Shown piece by piece: positions 48,961 to 61,060 of a DNA stretch of 64,000 nucleotides. Position 1 is the stretch's first letter. Each line of letters begins with the position of its first letter. The DNA comes from Brienomyrus brachyistius (Eukaryota > Chordata > Actinopteri > Osteoglossiformes > Mormyridae), in assembly GCF_023856365.1 (NCBI RefSeq), contig NC_064552.1, positions 8,237,160 through 8,301,159 of the forward strand, in the 5' to 3' direction. The position numbers and the translations under genes were made by a program. Under the pieces are notes generated by a model. It was not told the DNA's origin, ran no database searches, and saw only the letters and a program-made list of their open reading frames with translations.

Positions 48961-49204
48961 AAACATAGAACACAAGTTGAAGCCTCATTGTCGACTGCAC
49001 CCCTAATGGGTCGGTGGTTGTGCTAGCAGAGGAACTAACCCCATCGATGGTCACCTACTGCCCAGAGCAGCCAAGTTATTACCGTAGCTGGGTAATAACA
49101 TTCAGAAGCATTGGACAGATAGCACAGGATTGGGTGAGGCGTGTGTCTGAGTGATGGCAGGACGAGGGCGGTATCCACAGCCTGGGAGACTCACGTGGTA
49201 CGTC

Positions 49205-49627
49205 AGCTATCGGGGCCCAGATGAGGAGTCTAAGAAGGAGTGATTTAGAAAGGACTGTACGTGTGAAGAGGTTTGCTCTCGAAACTGTGTTGCATCAACA
49301 GAAATCCCTGTATTATGGCGCCCGGTGCCCCATGTGCCCATATACCAAAATAAACAGTGGGCCTGGAGGCAAGCGGGAGAGTTTGCTAAGTTTTGCATCG
49401 ATGTGACAGACTGGACAATTGACCCCATTTCGGGAGTCAAAACAAGCCCAAGGCTGCCAGCCACTATTTACCCATATTACTGTGTGATGCACACCACTCA
49501 ACGGGGTCATTTTTTCAAACCAGGCTCTCGCATGTTCCCCCATTTAGAGCAGCATCAGTCAGAACACCCCTCTCTTGATGAGGTTCCTGATTTGCTCTGG
49601 ATAAAAGGTAAATATGACATACAGTAG
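49205..49627 (+). pseudogene. unrecognised cysteine-containing open frame within the retroviral remnant
   Basis: One plus-strand frame is open for about 128 codons after an early stop (TGA at 49241-49243) and ends at the TAG at 49625-49627. It has several cysteines, tryptophans and a KTSPRLPATIYPYYC stretch, more protein-like than its surroundings. It lies between the LTR-like fragment and the integrase remnant, so it may be retroviral, but I do not recognise it as gag or env and give it no function. Confidence 0.25.
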
Positions 49628-50341
49628 GCCTCATCAAGGGAGTAGCCCCTCTTCAAGTGGACTCAAAGTGCGCCTACCCTCCCTGCAAATCCCGGCATCC
49701 TTTGAGACCTGATGATAAAGAGAACATCTGTTATAAAGCTAACCAGCACACTGTTTGGCACTCCCCATGCCCGATGCTTTTGAGAAAAAGAATTGGTATG
49801 GAAAACTAACTGACAAACGGACCAGAATGTTACAAGGATGCACGGAGGGCCCTCTGGCTCTTCTACAGCCATCAAACCCTCCATCCTCCTTCTGACCCCC
49901 ATCACCATCTGAAAGGCGACTGACAAAGGTTTGTCGGAACATTCCTCCACTGATACTTCAGTAGTGATGTGTGAATCCCGGCTATATCCGCAGTCATGTA
50001 AATCCACGGATCAGACAGAACATTATGATAAATAGCGGCTAGGTTGTGGGTGAGTGATACATATCTTAAATGAGGAAATTTTAATTACATTCTCTAAAAT
50101 GTGAACATATTTTAAGGTCCACTTTACATCAGGAACCAATTAACAGACCAGATTCTCGTTGCGTGGTCCTTAAGCACCAATGGAAGTGGAAGAAAAGATC
50201 AGAAAGAAAATTAAACAAGGAGAATTAAGAACAAAAAAGGGCAGAAATGTTCTGTGAGAGTGATTTAGTAAAATAGCGACCATGAAGAGTCAAGTGGCGT
50301 GTATGTCATTCTTAATTGTTTGCATTTGGGAAGCAGAAATC

Positions 50342-50690
50342 CAGCCATTTTCTGTAATCGCTGGTCCTATTCAGGGTTGTGGGGGGTCTGGAGCCTATCC
50401 CAGAGGCTACGGGAACAAAGCAGGGAACAACCCTGAATGGGGCGCCAACTCATCACAGGGCACACTCATACACCATTCATTCACACATTCACACCCATAA
50501 GCAATTTTGTTAACTTTAATTAACCTCAGCATGATTTTGGACTGTGAGGGGAAACTGAGTGTCCAGAGGAAACCTCACAACAAAACAGGGAAAACATGCA
50601 AACTCCGCACACGTGGAGCCATGGTGGGAACTCGAACCCGGGTCCCACAATGCTGCCATCACATCGCTCTGGACGTTGCAGTGACATGCA
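50342..50690 (-). mobile_element. SINE copy nested in the retroviral remnant
   Basis: Same blocks as the copy at 33367 (GGGTCTGGAGCCTATCC, CAGGGAACAACCC, TTTGGACTGTGAGGGGAAAC, CAAACTCCGCACACGTGG, GGAACTCGAACCCGGGTCCC). The tRNA-like end is eroded after the B box. Minus orientation. Confidence 0.85.
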
Positions 50691-51276
50691 GAGCTTTACT
50701 TTGAAGAGATAATCGATTAGCCTCAATATGACAGCCTTTGTTTGGACTGCTGAACGCGTTATATTTTATTACTCATTTTGTGTAGGACTGCCACTAATAA
50801 CTGTTTTTCTATGGATTAATCTATTGACTATTTTACATATTTTTCGATTAATCTGAACGATCAATTTTCCTCTAGAAGATCAAACACACAATGTAAGTTA
50901 TTTTTTTGACAACGACAAACTGTTATTTACATAATGTACGCCAACTTTCCGGCACTATATGGATATCATTTTCGCCCACAATTCAATAAGCAAATTGGTA
51001 CTATGCCTAAAATATTAACGAGATGCACATTGTGACGCCCAGAACTTAGTAATCGGATTAAATTCAGTGTATCCTTATGCTTATTAAACTTGGTTAGTAG
51101 AGCTGTTGTTTTGGTAAATTATGGAAGTGATAAGCACTGAGGTGAATCTAGACTTGGCAACTACAGCATCTTTTAAAAGAGAAGAAATTGTCAATAAACA
51201 AGGTAAAAAGATATTGGTGGTGTGCCAGTACTTTTTGCTGGGTTTTTTTTTGTAAATATAGTTTTCATATTATTAG

Positions 51277-51614
51277 GGTTAGGGCGGCATGGTGGTGCAG
51301 TGGTTAGCACTGTTGCCTCACACCTCTGGGACCCGGGTTCGAGTCTCCGCCTGGGTCATGTGTGTGGAGTTTGCATGTTCTCCCCATGTCGTCGTGGGGT
51401 TTCCTCTGGGTACTCCGGTTTCCCCCCACAGTCCAAATACATGCCGAGGCTAATTGGAGTTACTAAATTGCCCATGTGAGTGAATGGTGTGAGTGTGCCC
51501 TGCGATGGGCTGGCCCCCCATCCTGGGTTGTTCCCTGCCTCGTGCCCATAGCTTCTGGGATAGGCTCTGGACCCCCCCTGGCCCAGAAGGATAAGCAGTT
51601 TGGAAAATGGATGA
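51277..51614 (+). mobile_element. tRNA-derived SINE copy, plus orientation
   Basis: It starts near GGGCGGCATGGTGGTGCAGT, with the A box at about 51291-51301 and the B box GGTTCGAGTCT at 51336-51346, and ends GCAGTTTGGAAAATGGATG. The short repeat ATTATTAG at 51269-51276 and 51615-51622 looks like its target duplication. This copy shows the pol III promoter elements most clearly. Confidence 0.9.
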
Positions 51615-51864
51615 ATTATTAGTGTTTAAACTGCGCCTAGGACAGTTGTAGTGACATTCAGAATTTTAGTTTGAAGGGTTTAAAGATGTCAGCTTTGTTC
51701 TGGCTGCTGTGGAAATAGATGTTACCCTTTTTATTTGACCAAAAAAGAACTTATGCTTTAAATGAATATTTATTTGCGGGTAATGTGTGATTGGGCGCCA
51801 GTCTCTTAATCGGAGAAAATAATTTGTTAGGGCGGCTGGAGGATTTATAGGCGCCGCGAGGATC

Positions 51865-52191
51865 CCAGTGGCGTCAGAGCCGGTCAGAGCCGGTCCTCGC
51901 GTCACAGAACCGCAGCCAAGGCCGCCAGCATGGCCCTTAGTCCGCCGCTCCAGATGGCCTTGGTGTCACACACCGATCATTCACCCCCCGCTTATCCATT
52001 CTGACCTCCGGGGCCTTGGCTCTCCACAAGCACATGGCCAGCGGCGCCACTCAAAAATCAAGGACCCCTCAGGCACCATCCCGGCCACTGCAGTCCTCCT
52101 TTCCTCCCCCAACAGCATCTTCCCCGTATGGCTAAACTGGCCCATGGCCAAGACCATATGTCAAAAGAAGGGAAGGGTAAATAACTATTGA
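51865..52191 (+). other. GC-rich, proline-rich open stretch, unrecognised
   Basis: A plus-strand frame of about 107 codons rich in P, R and S sits upstream of the integrase remnant. Retroviral gag or linker sequence is possible from position and composition only. No motif was found. Confidence 0.2.
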
Positions 52192-52234
52192 TATATGTGT
52201 CAGCGCACAACTACTGCTGAACAAAATTAGCAAA

Positions 52235-52700
52235 AACTGCCTGATATGCACCCAGAAGAAGAGAGGAAGCTAAGACCGTCTGACCATCCAGACATTCAAT
52301 TCCACAGACACCATTCGAATACCGATTGACCTATTTCATAGGAATGATGCCTTGCAGAGGGTAATAGGTATAGTCTAGTGGTTGTAGATATGTTTTCACA
52401 ATGGTTAGAAGCCTTCTATGTAGAAAAATTACAGCGGAGGCATTAGCAAAATGCCTACTACAAGAAATCATTCCCCATTGGGGAATTACAGCTAAATTAA
52501 CATCTGACAATAGGACACACTTTGCGAATAATGCCACCTCTCAATTGGCAGGGAATTGATGTCAGACAGTATTGCACATAACACCCCCAGAGTGAGAGAG
52601 TGGGACAGAGAGCTAATGGAGTGCTGAAGTCCAAATTAACTAAAATGATGGAGGGGACTAGTTTGGACTAGGTTACCTGCCTCCCTGTGGTCCTGATGTA
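52235..52700 (+). pseudogene. endogenous retrovirus pol remnant: integrase
   Basis: Degenerate retroviral integrase in the plus strand. Visible in separate frames are a C-x2-C zinc-finger relic (CLIC, 52238-52249), an IDL near 52325, VVVDMF near 52381-52395, an EIIPHWGI-type stretch and SDN at 52503-52511, which carries a core catalytic aspartate. The frame shifts between IDL and VVVDMF and again before the SDN part, and a TGA follows at about 52558, so it is dead. The motif style is that of gamma/epsilon-type retroviruses. A P..CGGMY-like relic follows near 52770. No repaired reading is given. Confidence 0.75.
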
Positions 52701-53744
52701 GCTGAGAGCAAGAACACGCTCAGCAACTGGATAGTCCCCTCATGAAATTCTATTTTCTATGTCTATAGGAGCATCACCTTGTGGTGGAATGTACCTACAG
52801 ATACTCTACAGAAGGACCGATGTCTGTCGGCACACTGTGGGAACCTGCTAAATCTTAAGAGGATGGATCTGTGAATGAGGAACCATGGGAGGAATTTTGG
52901 GGGGGGGGGGACACTGCAATTAATTGGCATGTACATGTTCTGCCAGGGGTGTAAAGGGAGGAGGTTAGGATGATTCCAGGGAGGCTTAAAAAATCTGGAA
53001 CATAATTGGATTGGTTTGGGTTGGAGGCCCAGTGTGATAGGCTTTCATGGGGTCCAAAATCTCTTAGCAGCTCTCCTCCACTGGTACTTTGCACCTTTGC
53101 ATAAGTGGTTTGTTGACGCCCTACAGGTAGACAAAATAATAGGTCATGTGTGCATCAGATATCTGCGATAAAACATAAGATAAGCAAGATGCAGTTTTTT
53201 TTTTTTTTGCCCACCTACACACACACACATCCAACTCCGCTTATGTGCGGGACGCGTCATCACACCCTCCAACCTGTCGGACTCTACCGTGGTGAAGGAC
53301 CTGAGGAGAACCAGGAGGAACTCCCGCCTGAGACCGCACCAGATCGCGCTCACCGCTGAGACTGCGATAAAGATTGGAGAGACTCCAGGATCCATGCATC
53401 CCACTGCGGATGGGAACCTGAACAAACTGCTGCAGCAGCCTGGACAACCACCAGGGGAAAAAAGGACAGAAAAAAGAAACCCTGGAACCCTTTCAGGTCC
53501 TAGGCGGGTTTCTCCACACACCGCATGTACCATTGTTACACTAAGTGTTAATAGTCTTTGTACTTTTATGCTGTAGTACGGCATGCATTGTTTCGGTATT
53601 GCACCAAATGATGCTTAGGATGTTCACACTCCAGAATGCATGAGTGGCTCAGGCGGAGCCTGGAGACACATAGAGCCTGAGGGCCTTCAGTCTGGGTGGA
53701 AGCCACCATGCCCTGAAGGAGCGGATGGAGATAATTTGTGGAAA

Positions 53745-53772
53745 TTTGTTTAAAAGTTTAAAAGGAAGGTAT
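53745..53772 (+). other. polypurine-tract-like sequence before the LTR
   Basis: AAAAGGAAGG lies directly before the putative LTR start (TAT|TGTAATGG). This is where a retroviral plus-strand primer would sit. Confidence 0.5.
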
Positions 53773-53999
53773 TGTAATGGAAACCATCACAGTCAAAGCG
53801 TTCAAAATGTGCCCTGAACTGAGAATGACCCTCACATCCCATCTTTATAAAACCGAATCCCCCTCCCCCCCCCAATCTCGCTCAAACTCTTGTGGGTTTC
53901 AAGGACAGATATAATGAGGCGATAACTGTGTTAAGCGTTATTATCTTTTTCTCTTTTAATCTTACTCAGTTCACAACGTATTCTAACAATCTCATCACA
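53773..53999 (+). mobile_element. putative 3' LTR of the endogenous retrovirus
   Basis: It starts TGTAATGGAAACC after the purine tract. It has a TATA-like TTTATAAAACC at about 53846-53856 and ends in CTCATCACA, giving a TGT...ACA border. Its length of about 227 bp is short, so the right border is uncertain. The first 40 bp resemble the fragment at 48838. No target duplication was recognised. Confidence 0.55.
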
Positions 54000-55460
54000 G
54001 GCGTAACTTTTACACCCGATCAGGAATGAGCTTTGTAGGCGAAACACCCCAGGAACTATGTAGTAAGCTCACACGTCCCTGGAACATGTCGAAGAATTTC
54101 TTTGATTCATTCCTGTTTTTTTTTTTTTTTTTACGAAGCACTTCTCCGTTTATTGCAATAAATAAATACGTGCACAGAAAAAAAGCACCTTGCCCATATT
54201 TCCTAAAATTTCCACAGCAATACTTTTCGTAATAACCAGGAAATTCAACAATCCAATCGGCGTTTTCAAACATGTCGACTGAATTGTTGTTCACAAGACA
54301 ATACTCTTTGTGGCTTTTATGAACTGGTTCTGATTTATAACACCCTAAAAAACTATATAAATTATGTAGTCTACCTTTTTTCTTCTTAATTCTGCACCGA
54401 GAAAGTATGTTATAATACACTAATTAACAACCGACCATTCGCACGCACATTAAAAAGAAAGAAAACTCGATAAAAACATGGGGGGGGGGGCGGACTTCAC
54501 GACCTCTGTCCAATACATCCACCAAAACGTACTGTTAGTTTTAAGTATTAATCCAAGAAATTGCTAGAACATCCCAGTGCTACCACTTGAATGTATAAAG
54601 CAATTGCATTTTTAATTGCATTGTAATTGCTGCATATTTCTATCCTTTACCCCAAAACAATTTATAGTTATCCGCGTTGATTAAGGATAACTAAAACAAT
54701 ACCGCAATATTGATCTCCGCTACAGCTTGGCAGCAGCGATTTCGGTTCAGACAGAGACGTTTAATTTTACTGTCATTCTCAAGGTCAAAGCAATGAAACA
54801 GGAAAAACTACAGGAAGCACTGAAGCTGGTGTGACCGTATTTTCTTAGCCTGTCTAGCAGTATTCCCAGAGGCTTTGAATTGCGCTAAATAAATACAAGT
54901 TAAGTTCTGACTGACAAGCCTATCGAGGTTGCTAATGGCGGCGCACCACTGCACTGAAGTATCCGGGAACTGCATATCCTTGGAATCTCGACAAAATTGG
55001 AAGCCACCTGAATCGAAAGATGCGCTGTGCATTTCATTTAAAGAAATATATGAATTACAAAGAAAAGTGCCCTTCAGCAGTGTTGTCCCTCAGCTTTTGA
55101 TAATTCTCGTGAAACATTTCAAATACATTCCAAATGGACAGAGTATGTCATAAGTGCCTCAGAGCTAAGCATATAAAAAATGTATTTCAGTCTTCCCACA
55201 CTGCTGTGACCATTATACACTGGGGTTACAATCATCTTGAAAACATTTAATGGTTAATGTTGTGGTTTCTCCCCTTGCTTACACTTACCCTCACACACCG
55301 TTATTTTTATGCAATAAAAGGGAGTACAGAAACTGAAAAATGTTTATATCCGAGGCTACCATAACCTCGCTCCATAAAAGAATGCTTTTAACACCCAGTT
55401 ATTCCTGTTGCTTCTCCTTTCACAACCAGAAAATCTAGGAAGTCAGATGCTGACAGATGC
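54000..55460. other. intronic stretch without an assignable gene
   Basis: It holds an 11-base G-run near 54481 and a fragment at about 54760-54830 with an ACTGTCATTCTCAAGGTCAA motif like fish retroelement tails. Open frames at 54010-54420 and 54808-55032 (minus) have no recognisable similarity. Confidence 0.5.
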
Positions 55461-55469
55461 AGATAACCA

Positions 55470-56220
55470 GTCAGACAGACAGGGAGGGAGGCAGACAGAC
55501 AGAGAGACAGGGAAGGATGCAGGCAGACAGACAGACAGACAGACAGGGAGGAGGCAGGCAGACAGACAGACAGGGAGGCAGGCAGACAGACAGACAGGGA
55601 GGGAGGCAGACAGACAGAGAGACAGGGAAGGATGCAGGCAGGCAGGCAGACAGAGACAGACAGACAAGGAGACAGGCAGACAGACAGGGAAGGATGCAGG
55701 CAGACAGACAGACAGACAGGGAGGAGGCAGGCAGACAGACAGACAGGGAGGCAGGCAGACAGACAGACAGGGAGGGAGACAGACAGAGAGACAGGGAAGG
55801 ATGCAGGCAGGTAGACAGACAGACAGACAGACAGGGAGGAGGCAGGCAGGCAGACAGACAGACAGACAGGGAGGAGGCAGGCAGACAGACAGACAGGGAG
55901 GCAGGCAGGCAGACAGACAGACAGGGAGGAGGCAGGCAGACAGACAGGGAGGGAGGGAGGCAGGCAGACAGACAGACAGGGAGGGAGGGAGGCAGACAGA
56001 CAGAGAGACAGGGAAGGATGCAGGCAGGTAGACAGACAGACAGACAGGGAGGAGGCAGGCAGGCAGACAGACAGACAGGGAGGCAGGCAGGCAGACAGAC
56101 AGACAGGGAGGAGGCAGGCAGACAGACAGGGAGGGAGGGAGGCAGGCAGACAGACAGACAGACAGACAGGGAGGCAGATAGGCAGACAGACAGACAGACA
56201 GGGAGGCAGACAGACAGACA
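55470..56220. repeat. GACA/CAGG-type minisatellite, about 750 bp
   Basis: It is built from CAGACAGA, GGGAGG and GGCAGG blocks in variable order, with a recurrent longer unit containing GGGAAGGATGCAGGCAGG at several positions. The lack of stops creates open frames of up to 277 codons in several frames on both strands; these are artefacts of the repeat. Confidence 0.97.
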
Positions 56221-58054
56221 TATTTCAATTTTAAGACTTACATGACCTTGCACATCCACAGTGTTTAAAATCAAGGTTTAGCCAGCTGTCACTATGGATT
56301 GTAAGGGGACTGTGAATAAGTCAAGTCAAATATTGTCAAATTTCCAACAAAACCGAAAGCCTTGAATTGAATTTACTTAAAGCAAGATTCTGGTTTCTAA
56401 ATAAGACTAATATTTCTGAAATTACAGTAAAACCCCAGCTTTATAAGGTTGTTTCATTGTCAGCATCTCAGGAGTCACTACCTATATGACACACAGAGAT
56501 TTTTGTTATGAACAGGCATTCTGATGGTTAATTTTATTTTTTAATGTGGCAGGCTGCATGATGACTTGCATGTGAACCCAAATTAAACTCTTCTGTTACT
56601 GCGTATTCTACACATATCTACATACTTATTGCAATGATGGGCTTGCATTTCCATACATTTACCTGCCATTATGTGCTTCATTGCTTTAAGTATAGACACC
56701 ACGAATACAGATTCTGGTTATATAATACGACTGCCAAAGCTGCTGCTCTTCCGTTCATTATTAAACTGAACAGCAGATTTCCAAAACCCACTCGATCCTT
56801 TTTTGCCATTTTTGAGATGAGACCACCAGTGAACTAAAGTTAGACTTGCTCATCGTAGATGTTTCTACAGAAATTTTCTCAAAAAAAAACGGATCCCGTG
56901 AATTTTGGAGTACTGTGATAGTAAACAAGTCATTTACAAAAACCTACACGCCAGTGGATAATCATGACCCTCGCCAAGAAGAATACAGAAGTAATGATTC
57001 TTCAGAGCTAATCTTCAGAAGTTCGTGGATTTAGCATGTTTTACACTTGACTGAGCTTTTAAGAAGACAGTTTTCCAGTTTAATTCAAAGTAAGCACCAG
57101 GGTGATTTGGTCATGTATCAGCTAAAGCACACAGCCTTTAGCAGGACCGCAGAAGAGGCTGCATAGGATTTAATGAGAAGTATCTGGTTATATTATCAAT
57201 AACCTAAACAAATTAGCATGAGGCCAAGGAGAACTGACATTCTTGCAGATGCCGATTTTTAATTAGTTTTGTTCAGTCATTATGGACCATCCAAGCTAGT
57301 TATCATGTCTGATGGAGCTTCAATTATGAGCAGTGTATGTTGCTTCTGAGACAATATTCCGGAAAATTACCCCTAAATGGTAACCAAAGACATGCCTGCA
57401 TTACAATTCACATAGTCATTTTTCTGAAAAATAACCAATATGTAATGAGAGCAAGTTACAGTTGCACTTCTGTTATGTTTAACAGCAAATTAAATTAAAT
57501 TAGAATTGAATTTTACACTCCTGTACAGACCTAAGGGGACGAAACAAGGTTGGATTTGACGGTTTCAACTGATCTGAACAGATCTGAAAACTACCACAGT
57601 TCCACAGAAGAATAGCAATAAAACAAAACATTCTTGCCTAGCTCCAGAAAAAAAGTTCACGTTGACGTGCAGGAATTATTTTCACTTATAATTAATAAAA
57701 CAAACCAACAAGGCAAAGATACTTAGTTAGATGCTTAGTTATTACCACATGAAATAGGCATCAACTCCTGAATAAACCTAGTATATGTGTGAATGGCCCA
57801 AATGGCTGAATCACACGTATGCATTGGTGTGGTATAGTGTGACTGCACCTACACTGTACCAGTACTGACTAAGTAGCCGAGATACCTTATATATGTGTAA
57901 GATCATACATTAGAATAATGATAAAAGTACAGTAAGTATGTAAATGCGTAACACCGATGCTTAAATTCGCCATCAAGTATTACGAGTCATGGATTATAAG
58001 TTAGATATGTACTGTACATCTGGTAGAGCAGTCACCTTGTTTACACCTGCTACT

Positions 58055-58145
58055 ATGCCTTATGTCTGCCTTATGTCTGCCTATGTCTGCCTTATGTCTG
58101 CCTTATGTCTGCCTTATGTCTGCCTTATGTCTGCCTATGTCTGCA
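58055..58145. repeat. 10/11-bp tandem repeat (CTTATGTCTGC)
   Basis: Eight to nine units of CTTATGTCTGC or CTATGTCTGC in tandem. Frames such as ALCLPYVCLMS are produced by the repeat and are not a gene. Confidence 0.95.
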
Positions 58146-58795
58146 TCTCATTTGCAGATCAGGATTTTACTCTGTTTTAACCTTATGGGACCTATGACAC
58201 GTACATGCAGTCGGACGTCATGCAGAAAAACGCCCCCCCCCCCCATATAATGGTAGGGGAAACGCTGGATATTACAATAGTGCTGTAATTACACACTAAC
58301 GCGCTTTCAATATTTGAACTTTTTTATGTTCTTTCATTTGATGATAAGAATAATAGATCTAGAATTTAAATAGAACTAAATCAGAATTTGCATTGGATCA
58401 GTAATGCAGCAGAATAGAAAGTTCTGATGAAAACGTACCGATGAAAGCATACGACATACAAATTGGTATAACCCTGTAAACATGTCTTACGTCCATGGGC
58501 CTCGTATTGTTCGGTGTGCTTTACACAGACACACAAAAACACAGTGTATAGAAGGCAGGCGCTCCCCCCCAGGCTCGGGCACAGATCTCAGACTCCACAG
58601 TCCATGTTTATGCCAGATTTTGATCCAACCTTGCATCCCAATTACCCAACACAACAAATCTGTCATTTTATTCAGCAGGACATTTTTTTTTTTTTTTGAA
58701 AGACTCCTGGGCAACGACGAGCGCTAATTACATGACGGGAGCGAATTTTGCACTTCTTACAAAAATATTTGGAAAATGATCCTGCATAACAGATC

Positions 58796-58858
58796 ATCCA
58801 GCCATCCATCTTCTAACTGCTTCTCCTGGTCAGGGTCGCAGAGAAGGTCAGACTCTAG
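58796..58858 (-). mobile_element. SINE 3'-end fragment
   Basis: ATCCAGCCATCCATCTTCTA followed by ACTGCTTCTCCTGGTCAGGGTCGCAG fits the 3' end of the SINE family, truncated after about 60 bp. Confidence 0.55.
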
Positions 58859-58997
58859 CATGACATAACCTCCCGACCAACATATTTAAAAAATCACCAG
58901 TGTTAGAATAAATTCATGTCTATAGCACCTCAGAAATGATAAAGATCATAAATACAACAGATGTCAGTACTTCCAGAAAGCACAGGTGGAGATTCAG

Positions 58998-59130
58998 GGT
59001 CCAATGAGTACAAATCCAGATCAGGATTTTGTTTCAACCAATCAGTTGAGTATAAAGAGTATAAAGAGTCACAGTCACAGAGTACTCAGCTGGTTGGTTG
59101 AAACTAAATCTTGGTCTGGATTTGTAAAAT
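58998..59130. mobile_element. 133-bp palindromic foldback MITE, copy 3
   Basis: Same arms as 40549 (ACAAATCCAGATCAGGATTT and its inverted partner ending TTGGTCTGGATTTGTA) with a CACAGTCACAGAGTACTCAG centre. Part of the centre, AGTATAAAG, is duplicated. Confidence 0.85.
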
Positions 59131-60105
59131 AAGGCAGTATAGCCAAAAATAGAATAGCTGTGCAAGTCATTAATACTTCACTAAAGTCCATTAATGTATC
59201 TATATTATATAATCCAAAAGTGTATATACCACAAAAATAAAATCCCCATAACCTGTACAATGTGTTTGTGTTTCCTTTCTTCAAAATACAACAATACTTC
59301 AGTTGTAGGCAGTTTGACGACACAAAAAGACACACCTCTGTGAGACCGAACCACCCATTACTTTGTAATAAACAAATAAAAGAGTTGGTCTCAGATAAAG
59401 AATGGCATGACTGACTGTCATAATTGCAGGTCCGAAACACTCAGCTAACACAAAGAGAGATTCTGCTCTCTCTCAAGGTAATTACTGCCCTGCACTGGAA
59501 ACAATTACAATATGATTTGGTTACAACGCATCAATTTTAATGTGCATGCATACATCAAACAGAAACATGACATAAAAATTTAAATCAAATGAGTGTGTGT
59601 CCTCTGAACAACAATAACTAGAACAACATGTGCGTGTGGTCTGTCGCTACCTGCTATTTGTTCAATATCGGGGGAAAAAAGGTATGGAATATTTTACGGT
59701 ATATTGAATAAATAATTGATGGCGTTTCACACATTCAACATTAGATCTTTTTCCGTAATGGAAACAGTTTCATTATTTGTCGTGAGCAGCTGGCCTTTGC
59801 ATCTGTTTCGTGGTGCTTTGCTTCTTCAGTGACTATGAAGCAGGGGAAGATGCGATACAAAAGCTCCCTGAAAGGTCACGACAAAGTTCAAAGGCAAACC
59901 CAGCTGAACGTGGTAATCCGACACGTCACATAAATTCTCATAATCTTCAAGAAAATATGCTGCATTGTTGGGCTGGGCCATTAACCAAAAATGCATCAAA
60001 AACGACATTTAGAAACCTCTCACTGGCTTAATCTTCCTCATGTCCGTTAATTCGGTTAATACTATAATGCGTATAATCATGAACTGTTCCTTTAAAGAAA
60101 AAGAA

Positions 60106-60136
60106 TGACGTCATGTTCAGTCACGTGCTTCCGCCC
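60106..60136. promoter_or_regulatory. CRE, E-box and ETS-like motif cluster
   Basis: A perfect TGACGTCA (60106-60113), a CACGTG E-box (60122-60127) and a CTTCCGCC ETS-like site lie within 31 bp. Such a cluster is typical of promoters. It sits at the start of the short open frame at 60113. The activity is inferred. Confidence 0.35.
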
Positions 60137-60307
60137 TGTCCGAATAACATCACTGTGTTCACTCAAAGCGAAGCTGGCAGCATTGATGACCCGAGCACAA
60201 ACACTGAGCCGACCAACTACCTTCAACCCAAGCAGCTTACGTGCAAAAATAATGCCACATTCATGGTTTGGACACATTTTCGCTTCAGTGAGGATGACAC
60301 TGAATGA
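60113..60307 (+). pseudogene. short frame resembling the start of a BED-type (ZBED/hAT) protein
   Basis: The 64-codon frame ends ...CKNNATFMVWTHFRFSEDDTE then stops. The VW.HF.F..DD pattern is like the first half of a BED zinc finger in hAT transposases and ZBED proteins. The Cys/His pairs that would follow are absent, so at most it is a truncated relic. Confidence 0.25.
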
Positions 60308-60575
60308 AAATAAGTGAAATGTAATCACTGGTAACACTTCCAATCTGTTTAATCACTAGCCTGTCACAATAGCCACTTCAGTTGGACAATATATTGTCAC
60401 CAGAAATAATTGCGACAAACCTAATTGTTGTCTTTTTAAGATCATTTTATGCCATTGATATAATAATAATAATATAATAGTATATTAATGCAAGTACACC
60501 CTTTCAAAGAGCAACAAACTTTTAATTCTTAAGAATATTCATATATTGGAATTAGAATGTTATATAAGTCCAACT

Positions 60576-60735
60576 AACCATCCATCCATGCATTTTCTGC
60601 AACCACTTATCCTATTCTGGGTCGCGGGGGGTCCAGAGCCCATCCCAGAGGCTATAGGCACCAGGCAGGGAACAACCCAGGATGGGGTGCCAACCCATTG
60701 CCAGGCACACACACACACACACACACGCCATTCAT
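60576..60735 (-). mobile_element. 5'-truncated SINE copy with (CA)n
   Basis: It matches the 3' half of the SINE at 33367 (ACCATCCATCCATGCATTTT, GGGTCGCGGGGGGTCCAGAG, CAGGGAACAACCCAGGATGG) up to the CACAC region, which has expanded to (CA)n. The tRNA-like half is missing. Confidence 0.85.
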
Positions 60736-61060
60736 TAAAAAATGTAAATACCCAAAAAATAAAACATAAATAAAGCCACAAAAGAAGATAAAATGGACTT
60801 AAAAAGATAAAAAGGGTTAAGAAAAGTCGCATTGTATATTAAATATCGGACACAGGGTTACAGAAGGTTATTTGTTCCTTTACAGGCAATATACTGCCAA
60901 CCCAGTTTAGTGGAAGATCCGTCCAGTGATGCAAACAAACCTTGATCGGTCAATGACCAGGGGAAAAGTAGCAGGAAGTGAGAAAGAAGTTGGATCAAAG
61001 ATGGTGGGTATTTCTATGGGTCAAGTTCATTGCAAGAGAAGCCCAAAGACACAACTCGAG

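Noticed and set aside
51291..51346. tRNA gene
   Set aside because: A and B boxes are present but belong to a SINE with copies elsewhere; no tRNA cloverleaf or proper 3' end.
53144..53584. 146-codon minus-strand frame opposite the retroviral remnant
   Set aside because: GC-rich and antisense to the retroviral region; no motif, probably a shadow frame.
54010..54420. 136-codon minus-strand frame
   Set aside because: Contains poly-lysine from a T-run and no recognisable domain; treated as chance.
55388..56274. Open frames of 200-277 codons (CLSVCLPP- and TDRQGGRQ-type) on both strands
   Set aside because: They follow from a stop-free minisatellite and occur in several overlapping frames.
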